A program made the position numbers and the translations under genes. The notes beneath the pieces are model-generated. The model was not told the DNA's origin and did no database searches. It saw only the letters and a list, made by a program, of their open reading frames with translations. This document shows, one piece after another, positions 9,901-18,107 of a DNA stretch of 64,000 nt. Every line of letters begins with the position of its first letter. The stretch's first letter is position 1. The DNA comes from Mucilaginibacter conchicola (GTDB lineage Bacteria > Bacteroidota > Bacteroidia > Sphingobacteriales > Sphingobacteriaceae). The stretch covers positions 1,206,878 through 1,270,877 of the forward strand of contig NZ_QWDC01000002.1 of assembly GCF_003432115.1 (NCBI RefSeq), written 5' to 3'.

Positions 9901-10521
9901 CTTTGGAGCGCTGATGATAAAAAAGGCGCCTTAACGCTGAAAGCAACGGATATGAACACCAGCATTATTATCAATAAAGGCAACGGGCAGTTCGCCATCT
10001 CGGCCCTGCCTTATGAGGCCCAGATAGCGCCGGTGTATGGTCTCATTCCGCAGGATATTGACCATGATGGCAACCTCGACCTGCTGATGACCGGTAACGA
10101 TTTTGGTATGGAACCATTCACCGGCAGGCATGATGCGTTTAATGGGTTATTCCTGAAGGGCAACGGTAAAGGCGGTTTTGTAAGTACAAGCCTCGCCCAA
10201 AGTGGCCTGCTTGTCCCAGGCGATGCCAAGGGCTTTGCCAAAGTACGCGGCAGCGATGGTAGCAATATTTTTGTGGCCACCCAAAACCAGGATGTGATAA
10301 AGGCATTTAAAACAACCGCGCCCGATAAAGTAAAAAGCATCAGGCTGAAGCCAACGGATGCCTATGCCATACTTAATTTTAAGAATGGCAGCAAAAAGCG
10401 GGTAGAGTTTTATTATGGCTCATCATTTCTCTCGCAATCAACCCGTACGTTTGAGGTGGGTAACGATGTTAAGGATATGACCATTACAGATTACAAAGGC
10501 AATAAGCGACAGGTTAACTAA
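6970..10521 (+). CDS. FG-GAP/VCBS repeat lipoprotein with UnbV/ASPIC domain (CRTAC1-like)
   Basis: This large surface or periplasmic lipoprotein (1183 residues) has a lipobox in its first 21 residues (LIALVCAGC). It contains many FG-GAP/VCBS blade repeats with calcium-binding-like D-x-D/N-x-D-G loops, such as DFNHDSLPDVYFAG, DINNDGWLDIYV, DFNNDGWPDIYVGND, DLDNDGDLDLVINN, DIDGDGDLDLFVGG and DFNNDGKIDYVAGN. These predict two beta-propeller modules, roughly residues 45-510 and 640-1100. Between them, around 515-605, is an UnbV/ASPIC domain (VHFGLGNASTVDSIRVRWPDGS). Proteins of this type are common beside SusC/D genes and are thought to bind or process extracellular substrate, but no activity is established by the sequence. 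It is followed by a strong terminator shared with the convergent SusD gene. Confidence 0.9.
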   Translation: MMSARQILYCALIALVCAGCGGNGGKPTLFKLLKPSATGIDFKNTITASDSINILNHPYLYNGAGVGIGDFNHDSLPDVYFAGNQVPGKMYLNKGALKFEDITSTAGVDGGGRWCAGVSVIDINNDGWLDIYVCASFKGDPQQRKNLLYINQGNNKDGVPTFKESAAAYGLADTGYSTQAVFFDYNHDGLLDMYLLNNFLGKSTPVAYRPKITDGSAENNDRLYRNNGNNTFTDVSKEAGILIEGFGNSISVNDFNNDGWPDIYVGNDFISNDVLWINNKNGTFTNRAGEYFKHTGWSVMGSDMVDINNDGLPDLVSLEMLPEQNLRKKTMLMGDNYITYINNAKYKYEHQYIRNVMQLNQGQGADGQTRFADVAFIDSIYQTDWSWTPLVADFDNDGYRDMMITNGYPRDITDLDHALYTNDQGRTVQENTTLAAADSFPVVKIASYAFRNKKGAGFNDVSKNWGITKSTFSTGGAYADLDNDGDLDLVINNINDDAFVYENTTNTKEPAKRSSNFLTVKLKGDSKNVDGIGATMRIYYNGQQQFFDQQPARGYMSSYDNRVHFGLGNASTVDSIRVRWPDGSTQLVKNVKANQTLTLQKKDASGSYPPGIPQLVSPVFTSVAAQLGINYLHKEKDAIDYNIQITLPHKLSQYGPCIAVGDIDNNGFDDFFVGGPAGNKGVFFMQGANGKFAKDSTRFVGEDYKDEEDMGALLFDANNDGFLDLYVVSGSFEFGKGNTAAQDRLYFNNGKGKFTRDYAAIPVDYDNGSCVRAADIDGDGDLDLFVGGRSVSGAYPTSPASRILINNNGKFTDATANLCPQLKQAGMVTDALWSDFDGDGRPDLVMVGEWMPITFYKNTGKGFVNVTPQSGINGHVGWWNSLTAGDFNNDGKIDYVAGNLGQNSNFKASFDQPMTILGKDLDNNGSFDAMIFCYLKDENGECKPFPMHTRDDMITQMISMRKKYKSYKEFGRATMDDLWSADDKKGALTLKATDMNTSIIINKGNGQFAISALPYEAQIAPVYGLIPQDIDHDGNLDLLMTGNDFGMEPFTGRHDAFNGLFLKGNGKGGFVSTSLAQSGLLVPGDAKGFAKVRGSDGSNIFVATQNQDVIKAFKTTAPDKVKSIRLKPTDAYAILNFKNGSKKRVEFYYGSSFLSQSTRTFEVGNDVKDMTITDYKGNKRQVN

Positions 10522-10540
10522 TATGCTTTAAAATGTAAAA

Positions 10541-10567
10541 GGGGATGGCTTTCGCCACCCCCTTTTT
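10541..10567. terminator. Bidirectional rho-independent terminator
   Basis: The hairpin GGGG-(a)-TGGC / GCCA-CCCC has a TTTC loop. It is preceded by an A-run and followed by TTTTT. It lies between the ends of the convergent FG-GAP lipoprotein and SusD genes and can serve both strands. Confidence 0.8.
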
Positions 10568-10590
10568 GTTGTGTATTGGAGTGTTTGGAA

Positions 10591-12138
10591 TTAATTGTTG
10601 GAGTATCCCGGGTTTTGATCGCTTTCTGAAATATCTTCATTCTGCTTTATCTCCAGCAACGGGATAGGGTATCGGTTATGGAACGGCTGTATGGTGTTTG
10701 ATTGTTTTGTCCATTTGTTACGTTGTTTAACCAGATCAACCAGCTTACCGCTGCGGATAAGATCCATGCGGCGCCATCCTTCAAAACAAAGTTCGCGCAT
10801 CCGCTCATCCAGGATATGGGTGCGGAAATCTGCCGGAGACATACCTGCATCCCAGGTTGCTGCTGCCGGTAGTGTACCACCCCATGCACGTTTGCGCACT
10901 GTACTGTTCACCAGCTGCACAGCTTGTGCGGTAGCGCCGGTTTCGTTCAAAGTTTCAGCATAACACAACAGTATATCAGAATAGCGCAGATAGAAGATAT
11001 TCTTGCCCGATAGCCAGAAAGTGAGCTTGCCGTCAGTACGCACATCTTCATATTTTTTTACGTGCGGGTCAAGTTCGTCGCCGCCAAAGCTTGGGTTTAG
11101 TGTAGGCGTTTTGCCCTTGTAAGTAAAATCATAACGGATGCTGGCCTCTTTACGCTGGTCTCCGGTTTCCCAAACACCGCCATCGGCTGCATCAGAGTAA
11201 GCGTAAATGGTGGGTACCATCAGGTCGTATCCACCAAAATAGCAGTACTGGTCAAGCTCGGCTAATGAACGCGAACCCATTTGCCATTGCGTTTGGTTAT
11301 TATCAGGCTGGGTGTTGTTAAACTGAAACTCGTATATTGATTCGCTGCTGTTTGGTTTCTGCGGGTCCCAAAGGTCGTTGTAGTTAGCTACCAATTGGTA
11401 CCTGCCACCGTCTACCAGGGTTTTAAACTGGTCGCGGGCTTTGGCATAATCGCGCACGCCTGACGCCTCAGGCGCGTACAGATAAACCTTGCCCAGCAAA
11501 GCTATTGCGGCGCCTTTGGTTACGCGGCGTTTCTCTGATTGTGTCTCGGGCAGGTTTTTTACAGCAGTTTCAAGGTCGGCAATAATTGAAGCGTAAACAA
11601 CCGGCAAAGGTTGGCGGCGGTAACCATATTCGGCTTGTTTGGCTTTATCGAGTACCGGTATCTCGCCCCAGTATTGGGTCATTTCAAATTCTAAGGCAGC
11701 ATGTATAAAACTTGCTTCGCCCAATAAAACATTCTTAAGCGGATCATCAGAATTGATGGTATTGAGCCCGTTGATAGCTGCGGCAGCGGCATATATAATT
11801 TTAAAGCGGGTATCCCATTGCTGGGTTAAAGCTGTGTTACTTGCCGTAAGGAAGCCGTTATAGCGGTCTATGCCCGCTTGCCTATCATCTGTTAGTACCT
11901 GGTAAGCACCCTGCTGCGATTCATCAGACCCTAAAGAGAATATGAACCCTGCACGGTCTTTTTTTGTATCCCGCCATCTGGTATAAAGGCCTAAAACAAA
12001 AAGATCGGTGTTTTTAATGCTGCTAAAAACCTGTTCTTCTGAAAGGCTTGTTTGCGGCTCCTGCTCAATAAATTTTTTACATGAAGTGGTTAGCGCCATC
12101 AACAGTGCAACCGGTATAAGTATATATCTTTTTTTCAT
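10591..12138 (-). CDS. RagB/SusD-family outer membrane nutrient-binding lipoprotein
   Basis: The 515-residue SusD-type lipoprotein forms the lid over its SusC barrel and captures substrate at the cell surface. The N-terminus is a lipoprotein signal (LMALTTSCKKFIEQEPQ, lipid Cys ~20). The TPR-like alpha-helical SusD core is recognisable from FSSIKNTDLFVLGLY, AEYGYRRQPLPVVYASI and TKGAAIALLGKVYLYA. The C-terminal SusD signature is also there: NIFYLRYSDILLCYAE, ERMRELCFEGWRRMDLIR and a terminal NPGYSNN. It lies 11 bases downstream of its SusC gene on the same strand, so the two are co-transcribed. No degradative enzyme is in the operon, so the substrate is unknown. Confidence 0.96.
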   Translation of the reverse strand: MKKRYILIPVALLMALTTSCKKFIEQEPQTSLSEEQVFSSIKNTDLFVLGLYTRWRDTKKDRAGFIFSLGSDESQQGAYQVLTDDRQAGIDRYNGFLTASNTALTQQWDTRFKIIYAAAAAINGLNTINSDDPLKNVLLGEASFIHAALEFEMTQYWGEIPVLDKAKQAEYGYRRQPLPVVYASIIADLETAVKNLPETQSEKRRVTKGAAIALLGKVYLYAPEASGVRDYAKARDQFKTLVDGGRYQLVANYNDLWDPQKPNSSESIYEFQFNNTQPDNNQTQWQMGSRSLAELDQYCYFGGYDLMVPTIYAYSDAADGGVWETGDQRKEASIRYDFTYKGKTPTLNPSFGGDELDPHVKKYEDVRTDGKLTFWLSGKNIFYLRYSDILLCYAETLNETGATAQAVQLVNSTVRKRAWGGTLPAAATWDAGMSPADFRTHILDERMRELCFEGWRRMDLIRSGKLVDLVKQRNKWTKQSNTIQPFHNRYPIPLLEIKQNEDISESDQNPGYSNN

Positions 12139-12149
12139 GATCGTAATAA

Positions 12150-15100
12150 TTAAAATGCAACATTAACGCCGGCCACAAACATCTTGGCGGTTGGGTAACT
12201 ATCGCCGCCTTCAGGGTCATAACCTTTGTATGGGGTTGAGGTGAACACATTGCTGCCGGTTAGGTATACTCTTAGTGTACTTAGTTTTGCCTTCTTCATA
12301 AAATCGCCGGTAAAGTTGTATGACAGAGTAAGGGCAGATAGCCTTAGGTAAGCGGCACTTTGCACAGCATAGTCGGTTTCGCCCGCACCATATCGGCCGG
12401 CGCCCTGGTAGGCACGCGGGATGTTAGTATTGGTGTTGGTTGGTGTCCATCGGTTAAGCTCATCAGTATGGGCGGCGTATTCGCCTGTTCCGCCAAGCAG
12501 GCCTTCGTAAAGGTAATTGATGCGCTTGCCGCCTACGTTGTAGTTAAATACCGCATTTAGGCCGAAGCCTTTGTAAGTAAGATCAGAAGCGAAACCGCCA
12601 TAGAATTTAGGATCGGTATTACCCACCACAATGCGGTCGGCATCGTCAATTTTCTTATCACCGTTTATATCAGCCGGGATAATATCGCCTGGGCGGATAG
12701 TGCGGCCGTTATAATCGATCTGTGATACGCGGTCCATGTCTGATTGCTGAGCAATTTTCTCGAACTTATAGGTATAGATAGAGTTGAGTGATTTACCCAG
12801 GAACAGGTTGCCTTCGCGCTGTATCTCTACCCCGGTAAAGCCGCCGTACCTGTAAATAGCATCGGTATTACCGTACAATTTGGTTATGCGGTTGCGATAA
12901 GATGATAGATTGGCACTTACATTCCACTGCAGGTCTTTATTGCTGATAACCTGTGCATTAATATTTACCTCTACGCCTTTATTCAACAACGAGCCTACGT
13001 TTTCAATAACCGTTGTAAAGCCGGTTGTAGATGCCAGCGAGCGGGGCATCAACAGGTCATCATTATGGATAATGAAGTAATCGGCACTCAGGGTGATCTT
13101 GTTCTGCAGTATGCCCAGATCAAGCCCTACGTTAAGTTGTTTTTGTTTTTCCCAACGCAGGTTAGGGTTGCCCATCTGGTCGGCCAATACAATATAAACC
13201 GAGCCGGAGCTGTATACCGCATTGGTTAGTGATGCGTAACCAAAGTTGGGTATGTTTTGGTTACCCGCAATACCGTAACCGGCGCGCAGTTTAAGGGTGC
13301 TTAGCATAGAGCCCTGCATAAAATCTTCGCGTGCTATGTTGTACGCCAGGGCCAGCGACGGGAATATGCCCCATTTTTGCCCGGTATCAAAACGCGATGA
13401 ACCATCATACCTGCTGGTTAAAGTAGCAAAGTATTTGTTATCGTAGTTGTAGTTGAAACGCGCTACGTAACTGGTAAGGGTGTAGGTGTTAAAATCTGAT
13501 GCAAGGTTAAAGCGGTCTTTTTTGTAACCCGCCCCAAGGTTCCTGAACGAGAAATCGTCGATGGCAAATCCTTGGGCATCTACTTGGGTATAGTCGTAGT
13601 TGTTTTTGGTGAGGCCGAAACTCAGCAAGCCCGAGATGTTGTGCTTGCCGTAAGTTTTCTCGTAGGATATGGAGTTGTCCCATTGCCAGTTCAACCAATC
13701 CTCTTTTTTGTGGGTGGCACTACCCTCGGTTGAGTTACGAAGCGATTGCCCCAGATCGCGTGGGATGTAGTTATAGTAATTCTGATTACGCGCCTCAACA
13801 GAAAAGCCCGAGCGTACATTTAAACCCGGTATAATGGTAGCCACAATGTAGTTTGTAGTGAGCAAACGGTTTTGGTTGCCCTGCCCATCAATACTCAAAC
13901 TGCGCAGCGGGTTGTAAAGATCGGTACTGGTGATGCCCTTCCAGCTCAGGTAAGGGTCGGTGTTGTTAATAGGTAGCAGCGGGTTGGCGTTGGCCGCAAT
14001 GTTGAATACGCCACCATCAATGTAACGCTCCTCGGTACGGGTAAAGTTGGTGTTGGTACCAATTTTTAACCAGGGTTTTATTTTCTGATCGAGGTTTACC
14101 TGGCCGCCAAATCTTTTATAGTTTGATGTTTTAAGCAAGCCTTTTTGGTCGGTATAGTTAAAGCTTACGTATACTGATGAGCCATCGTCAGAGCCTTTTG
14201 AAAAACTTACCGTGTGGTTTTGCTGCACACCTTTTTGGCGGATCTCGTTTAGCCAGTTATAGCTTTCGCCTGCGTTGTAAACACGCAACTCATCGGCACC
14301 AAAAGCCGCAGAGCCGGCAGGGTTAAGTAACGATTGGATGTACGTGTTACGATCAGCACCCGGGTTTTGATCCATATAACGGTTGGCATAAGCATCAAGC
14401 CTAAGGTCAACTATCTGCTGTGCGTTTAGGTATGGGATGTTCTTGGTGAATGATTGAACGCCCGCCCAGGCATTGTACTCAATTTTGCCTTCGCCTTTCC
14501 TGGCTTTTTTGGTGGTTACCAATACCACACCATTAGCACCGCGCGACCCATAAAGTGCCGTTGCCGATGCATCTTTCAAAATGTCTATACTGGCAATATC
14601 ATCGGGGTTGATGGTGTTAAAATTGCCATCTATAACCAAACCATCAACTACATAAATTGGGTTGGCGCCAAACTGTATGGAGTTGTTACCACGGATCTTA
14701 ATGGCCGATGCGCCACCCGGGCGAGGGTCGTTGTTTTGCACCAGCACGCCGGATACGCGGCCCTGGATAGCCTGGTTAACATTGGTTGTAGGGCGTTCTT
14801 TGATCACCTTTTCGCTAACGCTACCTACAGAGCCGGTAAGGTCGCGCTTTTTGATGGTAACACCCACCACGGTAACCTCGGTAAGGTTGCTGTTTGATGA
14901 TGTTAAAACAATTTTCATAGGTGATGTTGTGGCCTGTGCCTCAAGGCGGTCATAACCAACAGCCGTGAACACAAGCGTAGCGCCGTCTGTTACGCTGAGC
15001 GAGAATTTGCCGTTTGCATCGGTAATAACCCCCTGGGTAGTACCCTTTACAGAAACGGTAACGCCGGGTACGGTTAAGCCGTCGTCTTTACCGGTTACCT

Positions 15101-15203
15101 GCCCGGTAACATTCAGATTTTGCGCATACGCATACGATGACATACAGACAGCCAACAATACCACGCAAAACGCCCTAAAGGCTTTTTGAATAAGCTTTTG
15201 CAT
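12150..15203 (-). CDS. SusC/RagA-family TonB-linked outer membrane transporter
   Basis: This complete SusC (1017 residues) has a signal peptide ending near SSYAYAQ and a carboxypeptidase-D-like domain (~30-105: VTGQVTGKDDGLTVPGVTVS, TDANGKFSLSV). A TonB-box-like LTEVTVVGV, a plug domain and a 22-stranded barrel follow. Plug motifs include VQNNDPRPGGASAIKIRGNN, PIYVVDGLVIDG, IASIDILKDASATALYGSRG and GVVLVTTKKA. The C-terminus ends in the aromatic residue expected for barrel assembly (VAGVNVAF). Its SusD partner follows directly. The 301-bp upstream region carries a 21-bp-spaced direct repeat but no FecI/FecR-type regulator. The divergent gene at 15505 encodes a secreted PHP-like protein that could act on the imported compound. 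Confidence 0.96.
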   Translation of the reverse strand: MQKLIQKAFRAFCVVLLAVCMSSYAYAQNLNVTGQVTGKDDGLTVPGVTVSVKGTTQGVITDANGKFSLSVTDGATLVFTAVGYDRLEAQATTSPMKIVLTSSNSNLTEVTVVGVTIKKRDLTGSVGSVSEKVIKERPTTNVNQAIQGRVSGVLVQNNDPRPGGASAIKIRGNNSIQFGANPIYVVDGLVIDGNFNTINPDDIASIDILKDASATALYGSRGANGVVLVTTKKARKGEGKIEYNAWAGVQSFTKNIPYLNAQQIVDLRLDAYANRYMDQNPGADRNTYIQSLLNPAGSAAFGADELRVYNAGESYNWLNEIRQKGVQQNHTVSFSKGSDDGSSVYVSFNYTDQKGLLKTSNYKRFGGQVNLDQKIKPWLKIGTNTNFTRTEERYIDGGVFNIAANANPLLPINNTDPYLSWKGITSTDLYNPLRSLSIDGQGNQNRLLTTNYIVATIIPGLNVRSGFSVEARNQNYYNYIPRDLGQSLRNSTEGSATHKKEDWLNWQWDNSISYEKTYGKHNISGLLSFGLTKNNYDYTQVDAQGFAIDDFSFRNLGAGYKKDRFNLASDFNTYTLTSYVARFNYNYDNKYFATLTSRYDGSSRFDTGQKWGIFPSLALAYNIAREDFMQGSMLSTLKLRAGYGIAGNQNIPNFGYASLTNAVYSSGSVYIVLADQMGNPNLRWEKQKQLNVGLDLGILQNKITLSADYFIIHNDDLLMPRSLASTTGFTTVIENVGSLLNKGVEVNINAQVISNKDLQWNVSANLSSYRNRITKLYGNTDAIYRYGGFTGVEIQREGNLFLGKSLNSIYTYKFEKIAQQSDMDRVSQIDYNGRTIRPGDIIPADINGDKKIDDADRIVVGNTDPKFYGGFASDLTYKGFGLNAVFNYNVGGKRINYLYEGLLGGTGEYAAHTDELNRWTPTNTNTNIPRAYQGAGRYGAGETDYAVQSAAYLRLSALTLSYNFTGDFMKKAKLSTLRVYLTGSNVFTSTPYKGYDPEGGDSYPTAKMFVAGVNVAF

Positions 15204-15504
15204 AATTTTTTAGTAGATGTTTATAATTAGTTTATCCGTTAGTTACGAGCGGGGTATTAACGGGTGGTTAAACATAAAAGCAATTGCAGCGAAAAAAAAT
15301 GGACAATTATTTAAAATCTATGGACAATCTTGCTTCATAGTAGTAAATGTTATAAATACATTAAAAATGAGTGTTTTGCGAAGCAGATGATATCAATAAT
15401 TGCCACGAATTGGTTAATATCCAGGTAATTGCTTTGAATAATGAGGGTTATGCGCTATTTTCGAAGCATACCTATTGAGCCGCCAGGCCCTAAAATTATA
15501 ACCT
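15204..15504. other. 301-bp divergent intergenic region
   Basis: No gene is seen here. The region lies between the SusC start (15203, minus) and the PHP-like gene (15505, plus). It contains the ATGGACAAT direct repeat described separately and is otherwise AT-rich. No exact TAnnTTTG box was found on the strand leading to SusC. Confidence 0.5.
15299..15328. promoter_or_regulatory. Direct repeat ATGGACAAT, 21-bp spacing, upstream of SusC
   Basis: ATGGACAAT occurs at 15299-15307 and again at 15320-15328, 96-125 bases upstream of the SusC start. The 21-base period puts both copies on the same DNA face. A related GGACAATT lies 67-74 bases upstream of the SusC start at 34822. A regulator binding site is inferred, but nothing shows which regulator binds. 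Confidence 0.45.
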
Positions 15505-17610
15505 ATGAGAACATTTTCTGCCAGCTTTGTAAAGGGCCTTGCCTTATTGTTACTGTTCATAGTTTGCGAAAATGCAAGCGCACAATCAGTGGTCAATCTA
15601 TCCAAATTTGATAAAAGCAAAGGTGCTACCGTTAGGGTAATAGGCAAGCAGCTCAGCGTAAGCTGGCCGGCCGGTAAAGATGGCAGTGGTAAATTGGTGT
15701 TAGATCTTCAGCAGGGCGCGCCGCTATTCAAAAGCATAGTTATCAATAAAGGAACTGTTTCTAAAGAAATTGCAGCAGGCTTAGATCCTGCTTATACACT
15801 CACCATCGGTAAAAGAACCTTAGACCCTAAAAGCGGCGGCTGGGATGTGTTTTTCGATAGGGTGCCGCTTAAGCCATATAAAACTTACCCGGTAGAGTTT
15901 GATAAACACTCGGCAAGTGTAGTAAGCTTTGGGGCGCATACCATTATCAGGGTTTCGGATATGCATGCATCAACTTTTAAAGGCGCGTTAGAGATCACCT
16001 TATATAATGGCTCGCCGTTGTTTAATGTTGCTGCGGTAATGGCAACCGATAACGACTCGACCGCTATTTTGTATGACGCCGGGCTGGTAAGCAAAAAGCA
16101 GGTTTGGCAAAATGTGGCCTGGGCTGATGTGAAGAATAAACTGCAAACCATAAAAGTAGAGCAGAATACTGCAGCCACAAACCAGGAAGTAAAATACCGT
16201 ACTATAATAGGGCAGGGAAAGCAGGGTAGCCTGGCGCTGTTCCCCGCACCACACCAGTATTTTTATCCGTTGGATGAGGCGTTCAACTTAAAATTTACCT
16301 GGCACGGGCAGAACTATGCAGGCCTGATGCCGGGCTATGGTATTGGGATAAGGCAAGATCCCTTGGGCGATAAACGCTTTGTACCTTGGTTTAACGCCCC
16401 ACCAAAAACGCAGCAGCGTTTAAACTTTTTCTGTTTGCTGAGTGCTGATGCCCCTGCAGAAGCGTTGGCCGAAGTAAAGAAGTTTACGCACGGGGATTCA
16501 TACAAACCCCTGCCGGGATATAAAACCATGGCCAGCCATTTTCATAACGAGTTTATTATGGATGTGGTGCTGAAGGGTGGCCCCGTACCGGAGCAGCCGG
16601 AGTTTAAGGATGTGTTTGAAAAGACGGGTTTAAACATAGTTCACCTGGCGGAGTTTCATGGTCCCGGCCATCCCAAAGGGCCTGATGATGAGCGCCTGAA
16701 AGAGCTGCATGCCCTTCACGAGCAATGCGAACGTTTATCAGATAATAATTTCCTGTTGCTGCCCGGCGAGGAGCCTAACAATTTTTACGGCGGCCACTGG
16801 CTAAGCTTTTTCCCGCATCCGGTAAACTGGATCATGTCGCGCAAGGCAGATATGCCTTTTGTTACCGACGACCCTAAGTACGGCAAGGTGTACCGCATCG
16901 CCAACAAAGATGAGATGCTTAAACTGCTGGAGCTTGAACACGGTTTGGCATGGACGGCTCATGCCCGTACCAAGGCTTCAACCGGATATCCTGATGCTTA
17001 TAAGGAAGAGGCGTTCTACAAGTCGCCAACGTTTATGGGGGCAGCCTGGAAGGCTATCCCGGCCGATCTTTCAAATCCTACGCTAAGCCATCGTGTACTT
17101 AACCTGCTTGATGATATGAGCAATTGGGGCTTGAAGAAACACGTCATCGGCGAATCGGACATATTTACCATCACGGAGCAGAACGAGATGTATGCCCACC
17201 TTAATGTGAATTATCTGCAGTTGGATAAGATCCCCAACTTTAAAGATGGTTGGCAACCCGTACTGGATGTGATGCGCCAGGGTAAATTCTTTGTTTCAAC
17301 AGGAGAGGTGCTGTTGCCGGCCTTCGCAGTAAACGGCAAAGGTGCAGGCGAAACCGCTAAGATCAGCCCATCCGGCCAGACAAAGATCACGCTCACTGCC
17401 GACTGGACATTCCCGCTCAACTTTGCAGAAGTAGTATCCGGCGATGGCAATAAAACCTACCGCGAACGCATCAGCCTAAACAATACTCAGGCCTTCGGCA
17501 AAAAGCAATTTGAGTTCTCTGTTGATTTAAAGAACCGCAAATGGGTTAGGGTTGAGCTTTGGGATATTGCCGCAAACGGCGCATTTACCCAGCCGGTTTG
17601 GCTGGAGTAA
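15505..17610 (+). CDS. Secreted PHP-like putative metal-dependent hydrolase
   Basis: I do not recognise a named family with certainty. The protein (701 residues) has a signal peptide (LALLLLFIVCENASAQ) and a beta-rich N-terminal half (~30-330) resembling a carbohydrate-binding or accessory fold. The C-terminal half has spaced His/Glu/Asp motifs like a PHP-type metal phosphoesterase: HFHNEF (~347), HLAEFHGPGHP (~380), LLPGEEPNNFYGGHW (~420), AWTAHARTK (~486) and IGESDIF (~550). These could form a polynuclear metal site, but the assignment is inference. It is divergent from the SusC/SusD operon, which suggests a periplasmic enzyme acting on the same unknown substrate. Its stop lies 17 bases before the end of the convergent tail-tube gene. 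Confidence 0.55.
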   Translation: MRTFSASFVKGLALLLLFIVCENASAQSVVNLSKFDKSKGATVRVIGKQLSVSWPAGKDGSGKLVLDLQQGAPLFKSIVINKGTVSKEIAAGLDPAYTLTIGKRTLDPKSGGWDVFFDRVPLKPYKTYPVEFDKHSASVVSFGAHTIIRVSDMHASTFKGALEITLYNGSPLFNVAAVMATDNDSTAILYDAGLVSKKQVWQNVAWADVKNKLQTIKVEQNTAATNQEVKYRTIIGQGKQGSLALFPAPHQYFYPLDEAFNLKFTWHGQNYAGLMPGYGIGIRQDPLGDKRFVPWFNAPPKTQQRLNFFCLLSADAPAEALAEVKKFTHGDSYKPLPGYKTMASHFHNEFIMDVVLKGGPVPEQPEFKDVFEKTGLNIVHLAEFHGPGHPKGPDDERLKELHALHEQCERLSDNNFLLLPGEEPNNFYGGHWLSFFPHPVNWIMSRKADMPFVTDDPKYGKVYRIANKDEMLKLLELEHGLAWTAHARTKASTGYPDAYKEEAFYKSPTFMGAAWKAIPADLSNPTLSHRVLNLLDDMSNWGLKKHVIGESDIFTITEQNEMYAHLNVNYLQLDKIPNFKDGWQPVLDVMRQGKFFVSTGEVLLPAFAVNGKGAGETAKISPSGQTKITLTADWTFPLNFAEVVSGDGNKTYRERISLNNTQAFGKKQFEFSVDLKNRKWVRVELWDIAANGAFTQPVWLE

Positions 17611-17627
17611 ATGCATCGTTGGTATTA

Positions 17628-18095
17628 TTAACCCCCGGTATAAACTGTAAGCCCCTCATGAGCTAATTCCATAGTATCAACAGCAACTTCGTTGCCGTCA
17701 GATTTTAGATCGGTGCTGGTTATTCTTGTTGGCCAGGCGTTCATGAGAGTCCATTGCATGGCTATACTACCATTTTCATCTAATAGTTTTATAACTACCG
17801 TACGCCGTTTAACGGTGCCCATGTTAATTGCTGTATGCAAGTCCCAAAAGGTATTATCGTTTACAAACACCCCACCCTTTAGGGTCACGTTGCCGTATTT
17901 TTTTAAGCCCGGCATTTTAATCGGCGCAAACTCCCGGCTGTTGCTGTTTCGATAATCTATAACCGATGCTTCTACATCCAAGCCTGATACTTCTTGAAAG
18001 GCTACGTGTCCAAATCCATCTCCAAACTCCACCTCGAACCTGAATTTTGGCATCGGCCAGGTTTGGCTATCGGCTGTTCCGTTATTTGCTGTCAT
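17628..18095 (-). CDS. Contractile tail tube protein (T4 gp19 / eCIS Pvc1-like)
   Basis: This 155-residue protein is an inner-tube subunit of a contractile phage-tail-like apparatus. It begins with the PKFRFEVEFG strand and FQEVSGLDVEASVIDYRNSN, the usual start of gp19-family tubes. It continues with KMPGLKKYGNVTLKGGVF and ends in the IDTMELAHEGL-type strand (VDTMELAHEGLTV). Its length matches Afp1/Pvc1-type tubes. Such subunits stack as hexameric rings inside the sheath. The gene starts 12 bases after the sheath gene on the same strand, so the two form an operon. No spike, baseplate, AAA ATPase, LysM adaptor or tape-measure gene occurs nearby; on one side is the PHP-like gene and on the other a small redox protein. 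Family assignment is firm, function in isolation is not. Confidence 0.9.
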   Translation of the reverse strand: MTANNGTADSQTWPMPKFRFEVEFGDGFGHVAFQEVSGLDVEASVIDYRNSNSREFAPIKMPGLKKYGNVTLKGGVFVNDNTFWDLHTAINMGTVKRRTVVIKLLDENGSIAMQWTLMNAWPTRITSTDLKSDGNEVAVDTMELAHEGLTVYTGG

Positions 18096-18107
18096 TATTT
18101 TTTATTG

